This document shows, in pieces, positions 1-6,233 of a stretch of 8,244 nt of DNA. This stretch comes from Planctomycetales bacterium (GTDB lineage: Bacteria > Planctomycetota > Phycisphaerae > SM23-33). The position numbers and the translations under genes are program-made. Within the stretch, counting starts at the first letter, position 1; the number at the start of each line of letters is the position of its first letter. The notes beneath the pieces were generated by a model, which saw nothing but the letters and a program-made list of their open reading frames with translations, made no database searches and was not told where the DNA came from. The stretch covers positions 1 through 8,244 of the forward strand of contig DAOVLV010000060.1 in NCBI GenBank assembly GCA_030631085.1. The letters run 5' to 3'.

Positions 1-671
1 GTTACCGTTTCACCGAGGCAGCCGAAATGGACGCTGTGCTCGCCGACCGTATCGCCAAGGCGGACGGCGTGCATGCCTATCTCGCCGGGGCGACGCGGGC
101 TTTTACCTCCCCTGCCAAGAACGGCCGATTCGCCGTACTGCCTGCCCGTCGCGTCGCAAACAGCCTTCGCCAACGCAATGGCTGTGCCCGATGGAGCGTC
201 TTTCTTGAAGCGGTGATGCGTTTCGACAACCTCTACATCGTAATCTTCGCCAAGCGCCGCCGCCACTTCGCCGACGACCTTCAGCAGCATGTTCACGCCG
301 ACCGACATATTGGCTGCATGGACGATTGCTATCTGCGAGGCAGAATCAGCCACCTCCGCCTGCTGCGATTCGGTCAGACCCGTCGTGCCGATAACCATCG
401 CTATATTGTGCTCCCGGCAGACCTCAAGCCACCGCATCGTCCCTTCGGGCAGCGAAAAGTCGATAAGCACCTGCGGAGCGTCTTCCAGTTGCTCGGTTAC
501 CTTCACGCCGAAGGTTCCCATACCGGCCAATTCGCCGATATCGCGCCCGATTGCTTCCTGGCCTGTCGATTCCAATGCCGAAACAATATCAAACTGCTCC
601 GACGCAATCGCCAAGGCCGCTATCCGCCGCCCCATCCGACCAGCGGCTCCGGTTATCGCTATCTTTGTCAT
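1..671 (-). CDS. dapB: 4-hydroxy-tetrahydrodipicolinate reductase, 3' end cut by window
   Basis: Cytoplasmic enzyme of lysine and diaminopimelate synthesis; it reduces 4-hydroxy-tetrahydrodipicolinate with NAD(P)H. The visible 223 residues begin MTKIAITGAAGRMG, a Rossmann nucleotide loop with G8, G11 and G14. Residues 95-98 (GTTG) form the second cofactor-binding segment. The diagnostic segment ETHHRFKKDAPSGTA lies at 150-164; by alignment with E. coli DapB, His152 and Lys156 correspond to catalytic His159 and Lys163. About 40-50 C-terminal residues are expected beyond base 1, judging from the usual length near 270. The ATG at 671 is supported by a Shine-Dalgarno AAGGA (684-680) with an 8-base spacer. 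The 91-base leader up to the preceding gene is made of repeat material. No frameshift is seen. Family assignment is very secure. Confidence 0.97.
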   Translation of the reverse strand, partial: MTKIAITGAAGRMGRRIAALAIASEQFDIVSALESTGQEAIGRDIGELAGMGTFGVKVTEQLEDAPQVLIDFSLPEGTMRWLEVCREHNIAMVIGTTGLTESQQAEVADSASQIAIVHAANMSVGVNMLLKVVGEVAAALGEDYDVEVVETHHRFKKDAPSGTAIALAKAVCDATGRQYGESAVLGRGGKSPRRPGEIGMHAVRLGDTVGEHSVHFGCLGETV

Positions 672-679
672 TTGTTATT

Positions 680-684
680 TCCTT
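680..684 (-). promoter_or_regulatory. ribosome binding site of dapB
   Basis: AAGGA on the minus strand, 8 bases before the ATG at 671. It lies directly beside the repeat-rich leader and fixes the dapB start. Confidence 0.7.
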
Positions 685-686
685 TT

Positions 687-783
687 AGCCGCGAACCCAC
701 GCGAACAAAACAGAATAGTCCACAGATTACACGGATTGCACGGATAAAAAATAATCCGCGAATTACACAAATTCCCAGAAGAT
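687..783. repeat. intergenic repeat cluster with 9-base periodicity
   Basis: This stretch between dapB and the membrane-protein gene is built of short repeats. On the plus strand gattacacg (725-733) and gattgcacg (734-742) stand in tandem, followed by gat. A small hairpin cggat/atccg (741-745 with 754-758) has an A-rich loop. Next come aattacaca (761-769) and aattcccag (770-778), which fit the same loose pattern RATTNCACR. Nearer dapB, gcgaac occurs at 691 and 701, a 10-base direct repeat. The TAA stop of the membrane gene (765-763) lies inside the cluster. It resembles degenerate nonamer repeats I recall from intergenic regions of several environmental bacterial phyla, which often give spurious small proteins; that recollection is unverified. 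Function unknown. Confidence 0.7.
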
Positions 784-1227
784 GAGAAGTACATATATAC
801 TGATGCCAAGAAATGTCGCGGCGGGACAGAGAACAAATGAACCATAGTAGTAGTACTTGAACCAGGGATAACGGGCCGACAGATCGGGATGAAGCTTGAA
901 AATTCGAACAACGCCAGCAAAAAAAGCGATAAATGTCTCTGGGCTAAAAGATTTTTTTAATTCCTCATTCGCCCACCTGTACCAAAGCCTGGTCAAAGCC
1001 ACGATGATGGGAACACCAACCACAACCGATTCGGCTACCAACAGAACAATGAGCCATGCGGGCGGAAAATCATCACTTCCCGAAAATAGCCCGATAAGGC
1101 CTCCTGCTGGACTCGATAGCACCACAAAAGGCAACAGCCAGTAACAATATTGGGGAAGTATAGAAACTGGTTGTACATTCACCGGCTCAGTGCCCTTGCC
1201 CCCAAGGATGAACTTGTCGGTTTCCAT
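763..1227 (-). CDS. hypothetical three-helix membrane protein
   Basis: I do not recognise this 154-residue protein. It has a short polar N-terminus (1-25) with no signal peptidase or lipobox motif, and three hydrophobic segments likely to cross the membrane, at about 29-50, 57-79 and 127-150. Between the second and third lies an amphipathic, charged stretch (81-126) with RWANEELKKSF and a run of four tyrosines (125-128). The start is the ATG at 1227; no clear Shine-Dalgarno precedes it, because the leader consists of a nonamer repeat. The last codons (EFV, stop) lie within another copy of that repeat. Base composition is A+T-rich compared with thrC or the rhomboid gene; for example 901-960 has 20 G+C of 60. 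It follows the HEPN/MNT pair by 36 bases and could share its transcript, but a functional link is unproven. Confidence 0.6.
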   Translation of the reverse strand: METDKFILGGKGTEPVNVQPVSILPQYCYWLLPFVVLSSPAGGLIGLFSGSDDFPPAWLIVLLVAESVVVGVPIIVALTRLWYRWANEELKKSFSPETFIAFFAGVVRIFKLHPDLSARYPWFKYYYYGSFVLCPAATFLGISIYVLLIFWEFV

Positions 1228-1232
1228 AAAAC

Positions 1233-1254
1233 AATTCGTGCAATTCGTGGAATT
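1233..1254. repeat. nonamer repeat copy upstream of the membrane gene
   Basis: On the minus strand two nonamers, aattccacg (1254-1246) and aattgcacg (1245-1237), follow each other directly. The 18 bases 1233-1250 match the reverse complement of 756-773 at 15 of 18 positions, and all three differences are transitions. This copy and the one at the other end of the membrane gene therefore form an inverted pair around it. The copy fills most of the 36 bases between the MNT gene and the membrane gene. Confidence 0.7.
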
Positions 1255-1263
1255 CTTTTGCCC

Positions 1264-1584
1264 CTACGCCGAATAGACTTCTTCGCCTTCTCTGGCGAAT
1301 TGTGCGATCATTGAATCGCCCTTTTCCCATTCTTCCGGCGTCATGGCAACGGCCTCGATTGGCTCCCAGAGATCACAGATTGCGGCTGAAAGAAGTTCTA
1401 TTCGCTTCCAGTACCCCTTGGCATTGAAATCTTCCGAAACAACAACCAAGTCGATATCGCTTCCTTCGCGATAGTTACCCGTGGCGTATGAGCCGAACAG
1501 GACGATTTTCTGCGGTTCAACGCCTCTGGCAAGAAGGGCGTGTTGGAAACGGGCGATAATTTCTAAAACTGCATTTTTATCCAT
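1264..1584 (-). CDS. MNT-type nucleotidyltransferase, partner of HEPN protein
   Basis: Minimal nucleotidyltransferase of 106 residues, typical of the short class that forms a toxin-antitoxin-like pair with a HEPN protein. The signature GSYATGNYREGSDIDLVV starts at residue 31 and fits G-S-x10-D-x-D, with Asp43 and Asp45 as likely metal ligands. A second family block, PIEAVAMTPEEWE (75-87), supplies Glu77 where a third carboxylate is expected. In characterised MntA/HepT systems this protein attaches AMP to the HEPN partner and silences it; here that is inference. The ATG at 1584 has a good Shine-Dalgarno AGAGGTG (1596-1590) with a 5-base spacer, and it overlaps the HEPN gene by 22 bases, so expression is probably translationally coupled. 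Composition is A+T-rich. Confidence 0.88.
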   Translation of the reverse strand: MDKNAVLEIIARFQHALLARGVEPQKIVLFGSYATGNYREGSDIDLVVVSEDFNAKGYWKRIELLSAAICDLWEPIEAVAMTPEEWEKGDSMIAQFAREGEEVYSA

Positions 1585-1976
1585 TTCAACACCTCTTTCG
1601 CTTTCGCTAACAGATTTACCACAGCAGACTTTGTGTAATTTGTCTGCAACATGTCTATGTTGTCGGGGTATCGGACATCCACCTGGGCCTCGGTTAATGT
1701 CACCAGCAACATATCGATACCCTCAGGCGGTTTAATTCCAACCTCTTTCAGCAGGAAAACAAGGTTGTGCGTCTTGGGCGGCACTTTATTCAACTTCAAC
1801 CGATACAACCCCTTAAGGGCCTTTTCAACCGCAAGATGGCACATAAAAACCGAATAGAAATACCTGCCGCTATCAAACATAAACTCGGCAGTCTTCATGT
1901 CGTAATCGGTCTGCTTGAGCCACTCTTCAGGTGATTTATCTGCCACAGATTTATCCTCAACATCCCTTGCAACCAT
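1563..1976 (-). CDS. HEPN-domain protein, toxin-like partner of MNT
   Basis: A helical HEPN-domain protein (137 residues from the ATG at 1976). The family pattern is clear: EEWLKQTDYDMKTAEFM (17-33), then RYFYSVFMCHLAVEKALKGL (38-57), the PPKTHNL block (66-72) and VRYPDN (101-106). HEPN proteins paired with MNT enzymes are often RNases of toxin-antitoxin or abortive-infection type. The canonical R-x4-6-H motif is not visible here: Arg102 is followed by YPDNIDM without histidine, and the RX4XY form of HepT is also absent, so RNase activity is doubtful. The start is uncertain. The ATG lies only 5 bases after a TATAAT box, which would make it leaderless; a GTG at 1946 (Val11) has GAGG (1958-1955) with an 8-base spacer and would give 127 residues. 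It overlaps the MNT gene by 22 bases. Confidence 0.85.
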   Translation of the reverse strand: MVARDVEDKSVADKSPEEWLKQTDYDMKTAEFMFDSGRYFYSVFMCHLAVEKALKGLYRLKLNKVPPKTHNLVFLLKEVGIKPPEGIDMLLVTLTEAQVDVRYPDNIDMLQTNYTKSAVVNLLAKAKEVLKWIKMQF

Positions 1977-1981
1977 CCGGC

Positions 1982-1987
1982 ATTATA
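1982..1987 (-). promoter_or_regulatory. candidate -10 box of the HEPN/MNT pair
   Basis: A perfect TATAAT on the minus strand in the 52-base gap between thrC and the HEPN gene. No convincing -35 hexamer is found 16-18 bases upstream. The box sits at the centre of a quasi-palindrome, cggtataatgccg (1990-1978), in which five of six positions pair, so it could also be an operator. A start near 1975 would fit either a leaderless message from the ATG at 1976 or a short leader to the GTG at 1946. Inference from sequence only. Confidence 0.45.
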
Positions 1988-2028
1988 CCGCAATTTTTCC
2001 ATTTGGAACGGATTTTGTTCGCGGCTTC

Positions 2029-3414
2029 TTATCCAATCGTCTTGATAATAAACTCTCTTACTGCCTCGATGTCGTTGGGCAGTTCGGCGCAGCGAGTGGG
2101 TAAATTCGCGAGTGTGTCTATGGCTGGATGATGGGCGAGGTCTTTTCCGGTGGCTTTTTTGATGGCGTCGGGAAACTTGGCGGGGTGGGCAGTGGAAAGG
2201 GCCACGAGCGGTTCGTCCGAAACTCCCATCGCCTCAGCCACCGAAACTCCCACGGCAGTATGCGGGTCGAGAAGATAATCGTACTCCCGATGATACTTGC
2301 CGATAGTCGCCAGCACGTCGTCCTGCGTGCCAACCCCTGCCACAACGGCTGAATCAATCTTGCCATCGTCGGCGACTTCCACATGCAACGAACCTGTACG
2401 AGCGAATTCGTCCATCAATGCCCGCAGCCGCCCCGCATCACAGCCAACCTTGTAATATAGATACCGCTCGAAATTACTGGCTACCTGGATATCCATCGAC
2501 GGCGAAAGCGTCTGCGATAATTTCCCCAATGAGTACTCCCCGCTGCTGAAAAACCTTGCGAGGATGTCGTTTTCGTTGGTGGCCAGGATGAGTTGACTTA
2601 TCGGCAGACCCATCTGCCGGGCGTACCACCCAGCCAGTATGTCGCCGAAATTGCCCGTCGGAACCTCGACTTGGACCCGCTGAGCGCCGGTTTGGGCCTG
2701 AACTTCAAAGACGACTTTGAAGTAATAGACAATCTGCGCCAGCACCCGTGCCCAGTTGACGGAATTTACGGCTCCGAGCGAGTATTTTCCTTTGAAATCA
2801 AGATCGGCTGCGAGCGTTTTCATAATCCTCTGGCAGTCGTCGAAGTTACCGGCCACGGCGATATTGTGGACATTTTCGTCGAGGACGGTCGTCATTTGCC
2901 GCTGCTGGATTTCCGAGACCCGCCCGGCTGGGTGCATAATAAATATGTCGATACCGTCCCGACCCCGGCAGCCTGCGATTGCTGCGCTTCCCGTATCGCC
3001 GCTGGTCGCGCCGAGAATGTTCAATCGCCCGCCACGCCGGGCAAGGATGTACTCGAACAGGTTTCCGAGAAGTTGCAGGGCGATGTCCTTGAACGCCAGC
3101 GTAGGCCCATGCCACAATTCTAGGACATATACAGGCCCGACCCTGACAGTTACCGCCGGGGCCGGATCGAATGCGTCGGCGTAGGTCTTTTCGATAAGCG
3201 ATTTCAGGTCGGTTTCAGGAATGTCGCCGACGAACAAGCGGAGGATTTCAAACGCCAATTCGGAATAATCCAGCGATTTCCACGCTTCCAACCGGCCCGT
3301 GACGTCGGGAATTGATTCGGGGATAATCAACCCGCCGTCGTCGGCCAGACCCATCAGGACTGCGTCCTGAAATTCGATCGGTTCGATTTGTCCGCGCGTG
3401 GATACGTATTTCAC
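2029..3414 (-). CDS. thrC: threonine synthase
   Basis: PLP enzyme converting O-phosphohomoserine to threonine, the last step of threonine synthesis, in the cytoplasm. The 461 residues begin MKYVSTRG, the N-terminal signature of the E. coli-like class. ADDGGLIIPE (25-34) follows, then HGPTLAFKDIALQ (102-114), where Lys109 is the Schiff-base lysine, and GATSGDTGSAAI (135-146), the phosphate-binding loop. The C-terminal STAHPAKFPDAI block is also typical. Length is normal for this class. The start is a GTG at 3414 that overlaps the rhomboid stop in a GTGA junction, suggesting coupled translation. It is the last gene of the compact run; 52 bases follow before the HEPN gene. With dapB nearby, two branches of the aspartate pathway are represented. 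No defect is seen. Confidence 0.97.
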   Translation of the reverse strand: MKYVSTRGQIEPIEFQDAVLMGLADDGGLIIPESIPDVTGRLEAWKSLDYSELAFEILRLFVGDIPETDLKSLIEKTYADAFDPAPAVTVRVGPVYVLELWHGPTLAFKDIALQLLGNLFEYILARRGGRLNILGATSGDTGSAAIAGCRGRDGIDIFIMHPAGRVSEIQQRQMTTVLDENVHNIAVAGNFDDCQRIMKTLAADLDFKGKYSLGAVNSVNWARVLAQIVYYFKVVFEVQAQTGAQRVQVEVPTGNFGDILAGWYARQMGLPISQLILATNENDILARFFSSGEYSLGKLSQTLSPSMDIQVASNFERYLYYKVGCDAGRLRALMDEFARTGSLHVEVADDGKIDSAVVAGVGTQDDVLATIGKYHREYDYLLDPHTAVGVSVAEAMGVSDEPLVALSTAHPAKFPDAIKKATGKDLAHHPAIDTLANLPTRCAELPNDIEAVREFIIKTIG

Positions 3415-4280
3415 AATTCGTCTCTTCGTTGCTGTTCGGTCGCGTCCTGCAGTGTTTTTTTCTCGCCTCTGCTGAGCGAGCCGATGCCTTCGCTGCGGAT
3501 TTTATCGAGTATGCGGTCGATTTTTTCCTGTTGGTCTCGCCGTTGTTTCAGTTTCCTTTCCCACTGTCCCTGTCCTGTCGGCCTATTGCCGAAGCGTAAT
3601 TTCATACGTAGTTTCGGCAGTACCCAAATCCAAACAGCCGCCGCCACCGCCCCGCCGAGGTGCGCAACGTGCGCGACCCCGCCGCCACCCGCTCCGCCGG
3701 CGAAGAATTCCTGAAGCGTAAAGAATACCGCTATTCCGAGGAATAACGCAGCGGCTGTGCGAATGGGCATCGGAAACAGGAACACAATCAGGCGTATATG
3801 CGGAAACAGCACCGCACAGGCAAGCACTACTCCATACACGCCCCCCGAAGCGCCAAGCAAGGGCACCTCTATCCCACGCCTCATCGCAAATGTCATAAGT
3901 ACGTGAGCAATACCGGCAGCCACGCCGCAACCGAGATAAAAGACCAAAAATCGCTTCGCACCCCAACCGGACTCCAGCAGCATCCCCAGAAAGTACAAAC
4001 CTATCATGTTAAAGAGCAGGTGAAACAACCCACCGTGAAGAAATTGAAAGGTGATATACCGCCAGGGTTGCCACCAGTAGGCTGGAATGACAGTGCCCCA
4101 CGCGAACAAACGACCTCCGATATCCGGAAACACCTGGAGGAAAAACACCGCGATATTGATAATCAGCAGATACTTGACCGCCCATCCCGGACGTGGCATT
4201 CCGCCGGCAAACCCGCCGGAACGTCGCGGCGAGGGAGGATTATAATCCTGCTGCGCGTATGGTCTATCACGCCAACTCAT
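3411..4280 (-). CDS. rhomboid-family intramembrane serine protease
   Basis: Six-helix membrane protease that cleaves transmembrane substrates; the physiological target is unknown. Counting from the ATG at 4280 (289 residues), a polar Pro/Arg/Gly-rich N-terminus (1-33) precedes the first helix at about 34-50. HLLFN (87-91) gives the conserved His87 and Asn91, GASGG (143-147) contains the nucleophile Ser145, and HVAHLGG (204-210) contains the catalytic His207. A glycine-rich loop (195-201) precedes the last core helix. The tail (225-289) is charged, with a KIRSEGIGSLSRGEK segment that I recall as a short conserved add-on of many rhomboids outside Proteobacteria. An in-frame ATG at 4313 would add 11 residues inside the Nudix gene; 4280 is preferred because it makes an ATGA overlap with the Nudix stop and has GAGAG (4291-4287) 6 bases upstream. 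Confidence 0.93.
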   Translation of the reverse strand: MSWRDRPYAQQDYNPPSPRRSGGFAGGMPRPGWAVKYLLIINIAVFFLQVFPDIGGRLFAWGTVIPAYWWQPWRYITFQFLHGGLFHLLFNMIGLYFLGMLLESGWGAKRFLVFYLGCGVAAGIAHVLMTFAMRRGIEVPLLGASGGVYGVVLACAVLFPHIRLIVFLFPMPIRTAAALFLGIAVFFTLQEFFAGGAGGGGVAHVAHLGGAVAAAVWIWVLPKLRMKLRFGNRPTGQGQWERKLKQRRDQQEKIDRILDKIRSEGIGSLSRGEKKTLQDATEQQRRDEL

Positions 4281-4810
4281 CAGATTCTCTCTTTCAGTCG
4301 CCACATTGCCCATGCCGAGATGCTCTTGGCGTCGTGCAACTCGCCGCTTCGAATCATATCGTCAATTAGACCCGGGCTGACTAGTTCAACTTCGATTCGC
4401 TCGTACTCTTCGAGCATCTGGGGCCCAACCGTCAATTCCGTCGCGGCGAAGACGTGAAGATATTCCGTAATCGCGCCGGGACAGGAATAAAATCCGCCAA
4501 GTTTCTCAAGCCGACCTGCAGTGTAGCCGGTCTCCTCGATAAGTTCCCGCGACGCGCAGGCTTGGGGGGCTTCGTCGCCGTCGATTTTACCGGCGGGGAA
4601 TTCGCATAAGTTCTCGCCCACTGCGAATCGCTCGTTGCGGATAATCACGACCGACCCGTCATCCAGCACCGGAACCACCACTACCGCGTCGTTGAATTCG
4701 ATCAAATCGCGAGAGACGACCTCGCCGGTGTCCATCCGCAGGCCAATCTTATGAACCCGGCAAACTTTACCGGTGTAAATCAATTCGTCTTTGACGATCT
4801 CGCTTTTCAT
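4280..4810 (-). CDS. Nudix hydrolase, probable ADP-ribose pyrophosphatase
   Basis: Probably hydrolyses ADP-ribose to AMP and ribose 5-phosphate, a cytoplasmic clean-up reaction. The 176 residues contain a complete Nudix box starting at Gly74: G-x5-E (GKIDGDE), seven residues, then RELIEETGY (88-96), giving the metal-binding glutamates. EFPAGKID before the box, and CPGAITEYLHVFAA after it, are typical of the ADP-ribose branch; Pro111 lies 16 residues after the last box glycine, the position reported as an ADPRase marker. The N-terminal beta-domain (1-45) fits the dimer-forming region of that group. The ATG at 4810 lies 13 bases after the GH4 stop and has no strong Shine-Dalgarno, so it may depend on coupling. 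The stop overlaps the rhomboid start. Exact substrate is inferred. Confidence 0.9.
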   Translation of the reverse strand: MKSEIVKDELIYTGKVCRVHKIGLRMDTGEVVSRDLIEFNDAVVVVPVLDDGSVVIIRNERFAVGENLCEFPAGKIDGDEAPQACASRELIEETGYTAGRLEKLGGFYSCPGAITEYLHVFAATELTVGPQMLEEYERIEVELVSPGLIDDMIRSGELHDAKSISAWAMWRLKERI

Positions 4811-4823
4811 AACAGTAGTTATT

Positions 4824-6197
4824 TTAATCGAACCATTGCTTCGGTAGCGCGTCTTTTTCGGCTTCGAGCAGTTCGTCTATGATAGCGTCTGAATCGACGA
4901 TGGAGACGGCCAGCGGGTCGGTAAGCATTGCCCGCCTCAGCAGGTCGCGTCGGCAGGAAACGGCGGCCTCGATCGTCAATTCGTGCGTGTCGAGCACCTG
5001 CTCGCAGAGCGACCGCAGCCCGCGAGGAAACTCTCCGACCGGGCGCGGCCTGACGCCCTGCATGTCAGTATCGCACAGCAATTCCAGGAAGGCGTCGTCG
5101 GCCATATTGGTTACAGCGCCTTCATTGAAGGTGTTGATATAGAACGGCCTGCCCAGACCGGCCCACATGTTCTCGATGACATCCGTCGCGAGGTCCGGGG
5201 CGAAGGCGTTCATATAATCGCCGATGGGTATCTCGCCGCTGAGAAAACCGTCCACCTGTTTCCACATCTCGTCATGGCGCTCGTACCGCGGGGCGGTCTG
5301 CCAGATGCTCAGCGGGGTAACAAGTCCCCTGTTCTTGTCCAGCCCCTGCCAGAAGCGGACGTATTCCTTGGTGTGGCCGACGGCGGTCGGAATGTATCCG
5401 AATATGTCGTATAGTGTGTAACCGATGGCGTCGTTGAGCATCGCCTTGGCGCCGGTGTCGCCACCGTCGCCCTCGGTGGCCGCTTCGCGTTTGATCGTCT
5501 CGGCGATAGCGCCGACGACGTCCCTGCCGTCAAAATCGGCCTTGAGCATCCACATAAAGTGGTTCACGCCGGCAATCAGCAGGTCGAATTTCGCGTCGAT
5601 TTCGGGCGTGAACTGCTCATCTTTTTCGATGATCCCCGCCCGCTTTGCATAGGCTATTTTGATGTGGGGCATGTGGTGGATGTCGCAGAGCGCGAAACTC
5701 TTGAGTTTCGGCGCAAGGCGTCTCATACCGATACCGTGGGCGGCAGTGGGATTGATGTAATTGATTACCCAGGCGTCGGTGCAGAGCGACTCGATGTCCT
5801 TGCAGATTTGCATAATCACCGGAAATTCCCGCAACGTGCGAAAAATGCCGCCCGGACCGATCGTATCGCCGCTGCACATCCGGACGCCGTGCTTTACCGA
5901 GATGTCGCAATCGACTCCTCGAAAATGTACTCCCCGGTCGGCGAAACTGAACACGACGAAATCCGCGTCTTTCAGAACGTCTGTCCGTTCGACCGAAGCC
6001 TCGATTACCAGCGGCGCGCCGGTGTGCTCGACGACCTTGCGGGCCAGGGCGGCCATCTTTTCCAAACGCTCTGCGTCGGTATCCACCAGCCCCAGCGTGC
6101 CGGTTCGCAAATGCTCGGAATGGACCATCTGCCAGATTGCCTGTCGCCCAAAGAACAGACTACCAGCGCCGATAACTACTACCTTGGGGTGTTGCAT
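4824..6197 (-). CDS. glycoside hydrolase family 4 enzyme (NAD- and metal-dependent)
   Basis: GH4 enzymes cleave glycosides by an oxidation-elimination route using NAD+ and a divalent metal. Counting from the ATG at 6197 (457 residues), KVVVIGAGS (5-13) is the Rossmann loop, GDTIGPGGIFRTLREFPV (110-127) and INPTAAHG (148-155) are family signatures, and Cys171 in CDIHH plus His213 in GVNHF correspond to the metal ligands. NTFNEGAVTNM (355-365) is also typical. The residues after the metal cysteine separate substrate classes; CDIHH differs from the CHxV-type and CDMP/CNVP-type motifs I know, so alpha-galactosidase, glucosidase or glucuronidase cannot be chosen. A GTG at 6200 adjoins the ATG; GGAGAG (6208-6203) lies 5 bases before the ATG, which is therefore preferred. 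No transporter or other sugar gene is adjacent. Confidence 0.9.
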   Translation of the reverse strand: MQHPKVVVIGAGSLFFGRQAIWQMVHSEHLRTGTLGLVDTDAERLEKMAALARKVVEHTGAPLVIEASVERTDVLKDADFVVFSFADRGVHFRGVDCDISVKHGVRMCSGDTIGPGGIFRTLREFPVIMQICKDIESLCTDAWVINYINPTAAHGIGMRRLAPKLKSFALCDIHHMPHIKIAYAKRAGIIEKDEQFTPEIDAKFDLLIAGVNHFMWMLKADFDGRDVVGAIAETIKREAATEGDGGDTGAKAMLNDAIGYTLYDIFGYIPTAVGHTKEYVRFWQGLDKNRGLVTPLSIWQTAPRYERHDEMWKQVDGFLSGEIPIGDYMNAFAPDLATDVIENMWAGLGRPFYINTFNEGAVTNMADDAFLELLCDTDMQGVRPRPVGEFPRGLRSLCEQVLDTHELTIEAAVSCRRDLLRRAMLTDPLAVSIVDSDAIIDELLEAEKDALPKQWFD

Positions 6198-6202
6198 CAC
6201 TT

Positions 6203-6208
6203 CTCTCC
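6203..6208 (-). promoter_or_regulatory. ribosome binding site deciding the GH4 start
   Basis: GGAGAG on the minus strand lies 5 bases before the ATG at 6197 but only 2 before the GTG at 6200 (the sequence reads GTGATG). Spacing favours the ATG. Confidence 0.6.
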
Positions 6209-6233
6209 AAATTACCGTTTATTAGTCAGTGTT

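Noticed and set aside
721..783. Possible CRISPR-like array from the regularly spaced short repeats
   Set aside because: Units are 9 bases in direct tandem without spacers, and there are no cas genes nearby.
27..785. Long plus-strand open frame opposite dapB (252 residues)
   Set aside because: It is antisense to a certain DapB coding region, is rich in Arg, His and Pro, matches no family, and its end runs into the nonamer repeats.
675..920. Minus-strand frame of 81 residues overlapping the end of the membrane gene
   Set aside because: Its first half lies in another frame of the membrane gene and its second half is translated repeat (CNSRIIFYPCNPCNLW).
1977..2028. Terminator after thrC formed by ttcca/tggaa
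   Set aside because: The stem is only 5 base pairs with a 2-base loop and no T-tract after it, too weak to call.
2593..3123. Plus-strand frame of 176 residues opposite thrC
   Set aside because: It is a shadow of the threonine synthase gene, with no start signal and no family resemblance.
3798..4457. Plus-strand frame of 219 residues opposite rhomboid and Nudix genes
   Set aside because: It crosses two confident minus-strand genes, is low in hydrophobic residues and shows no domain.
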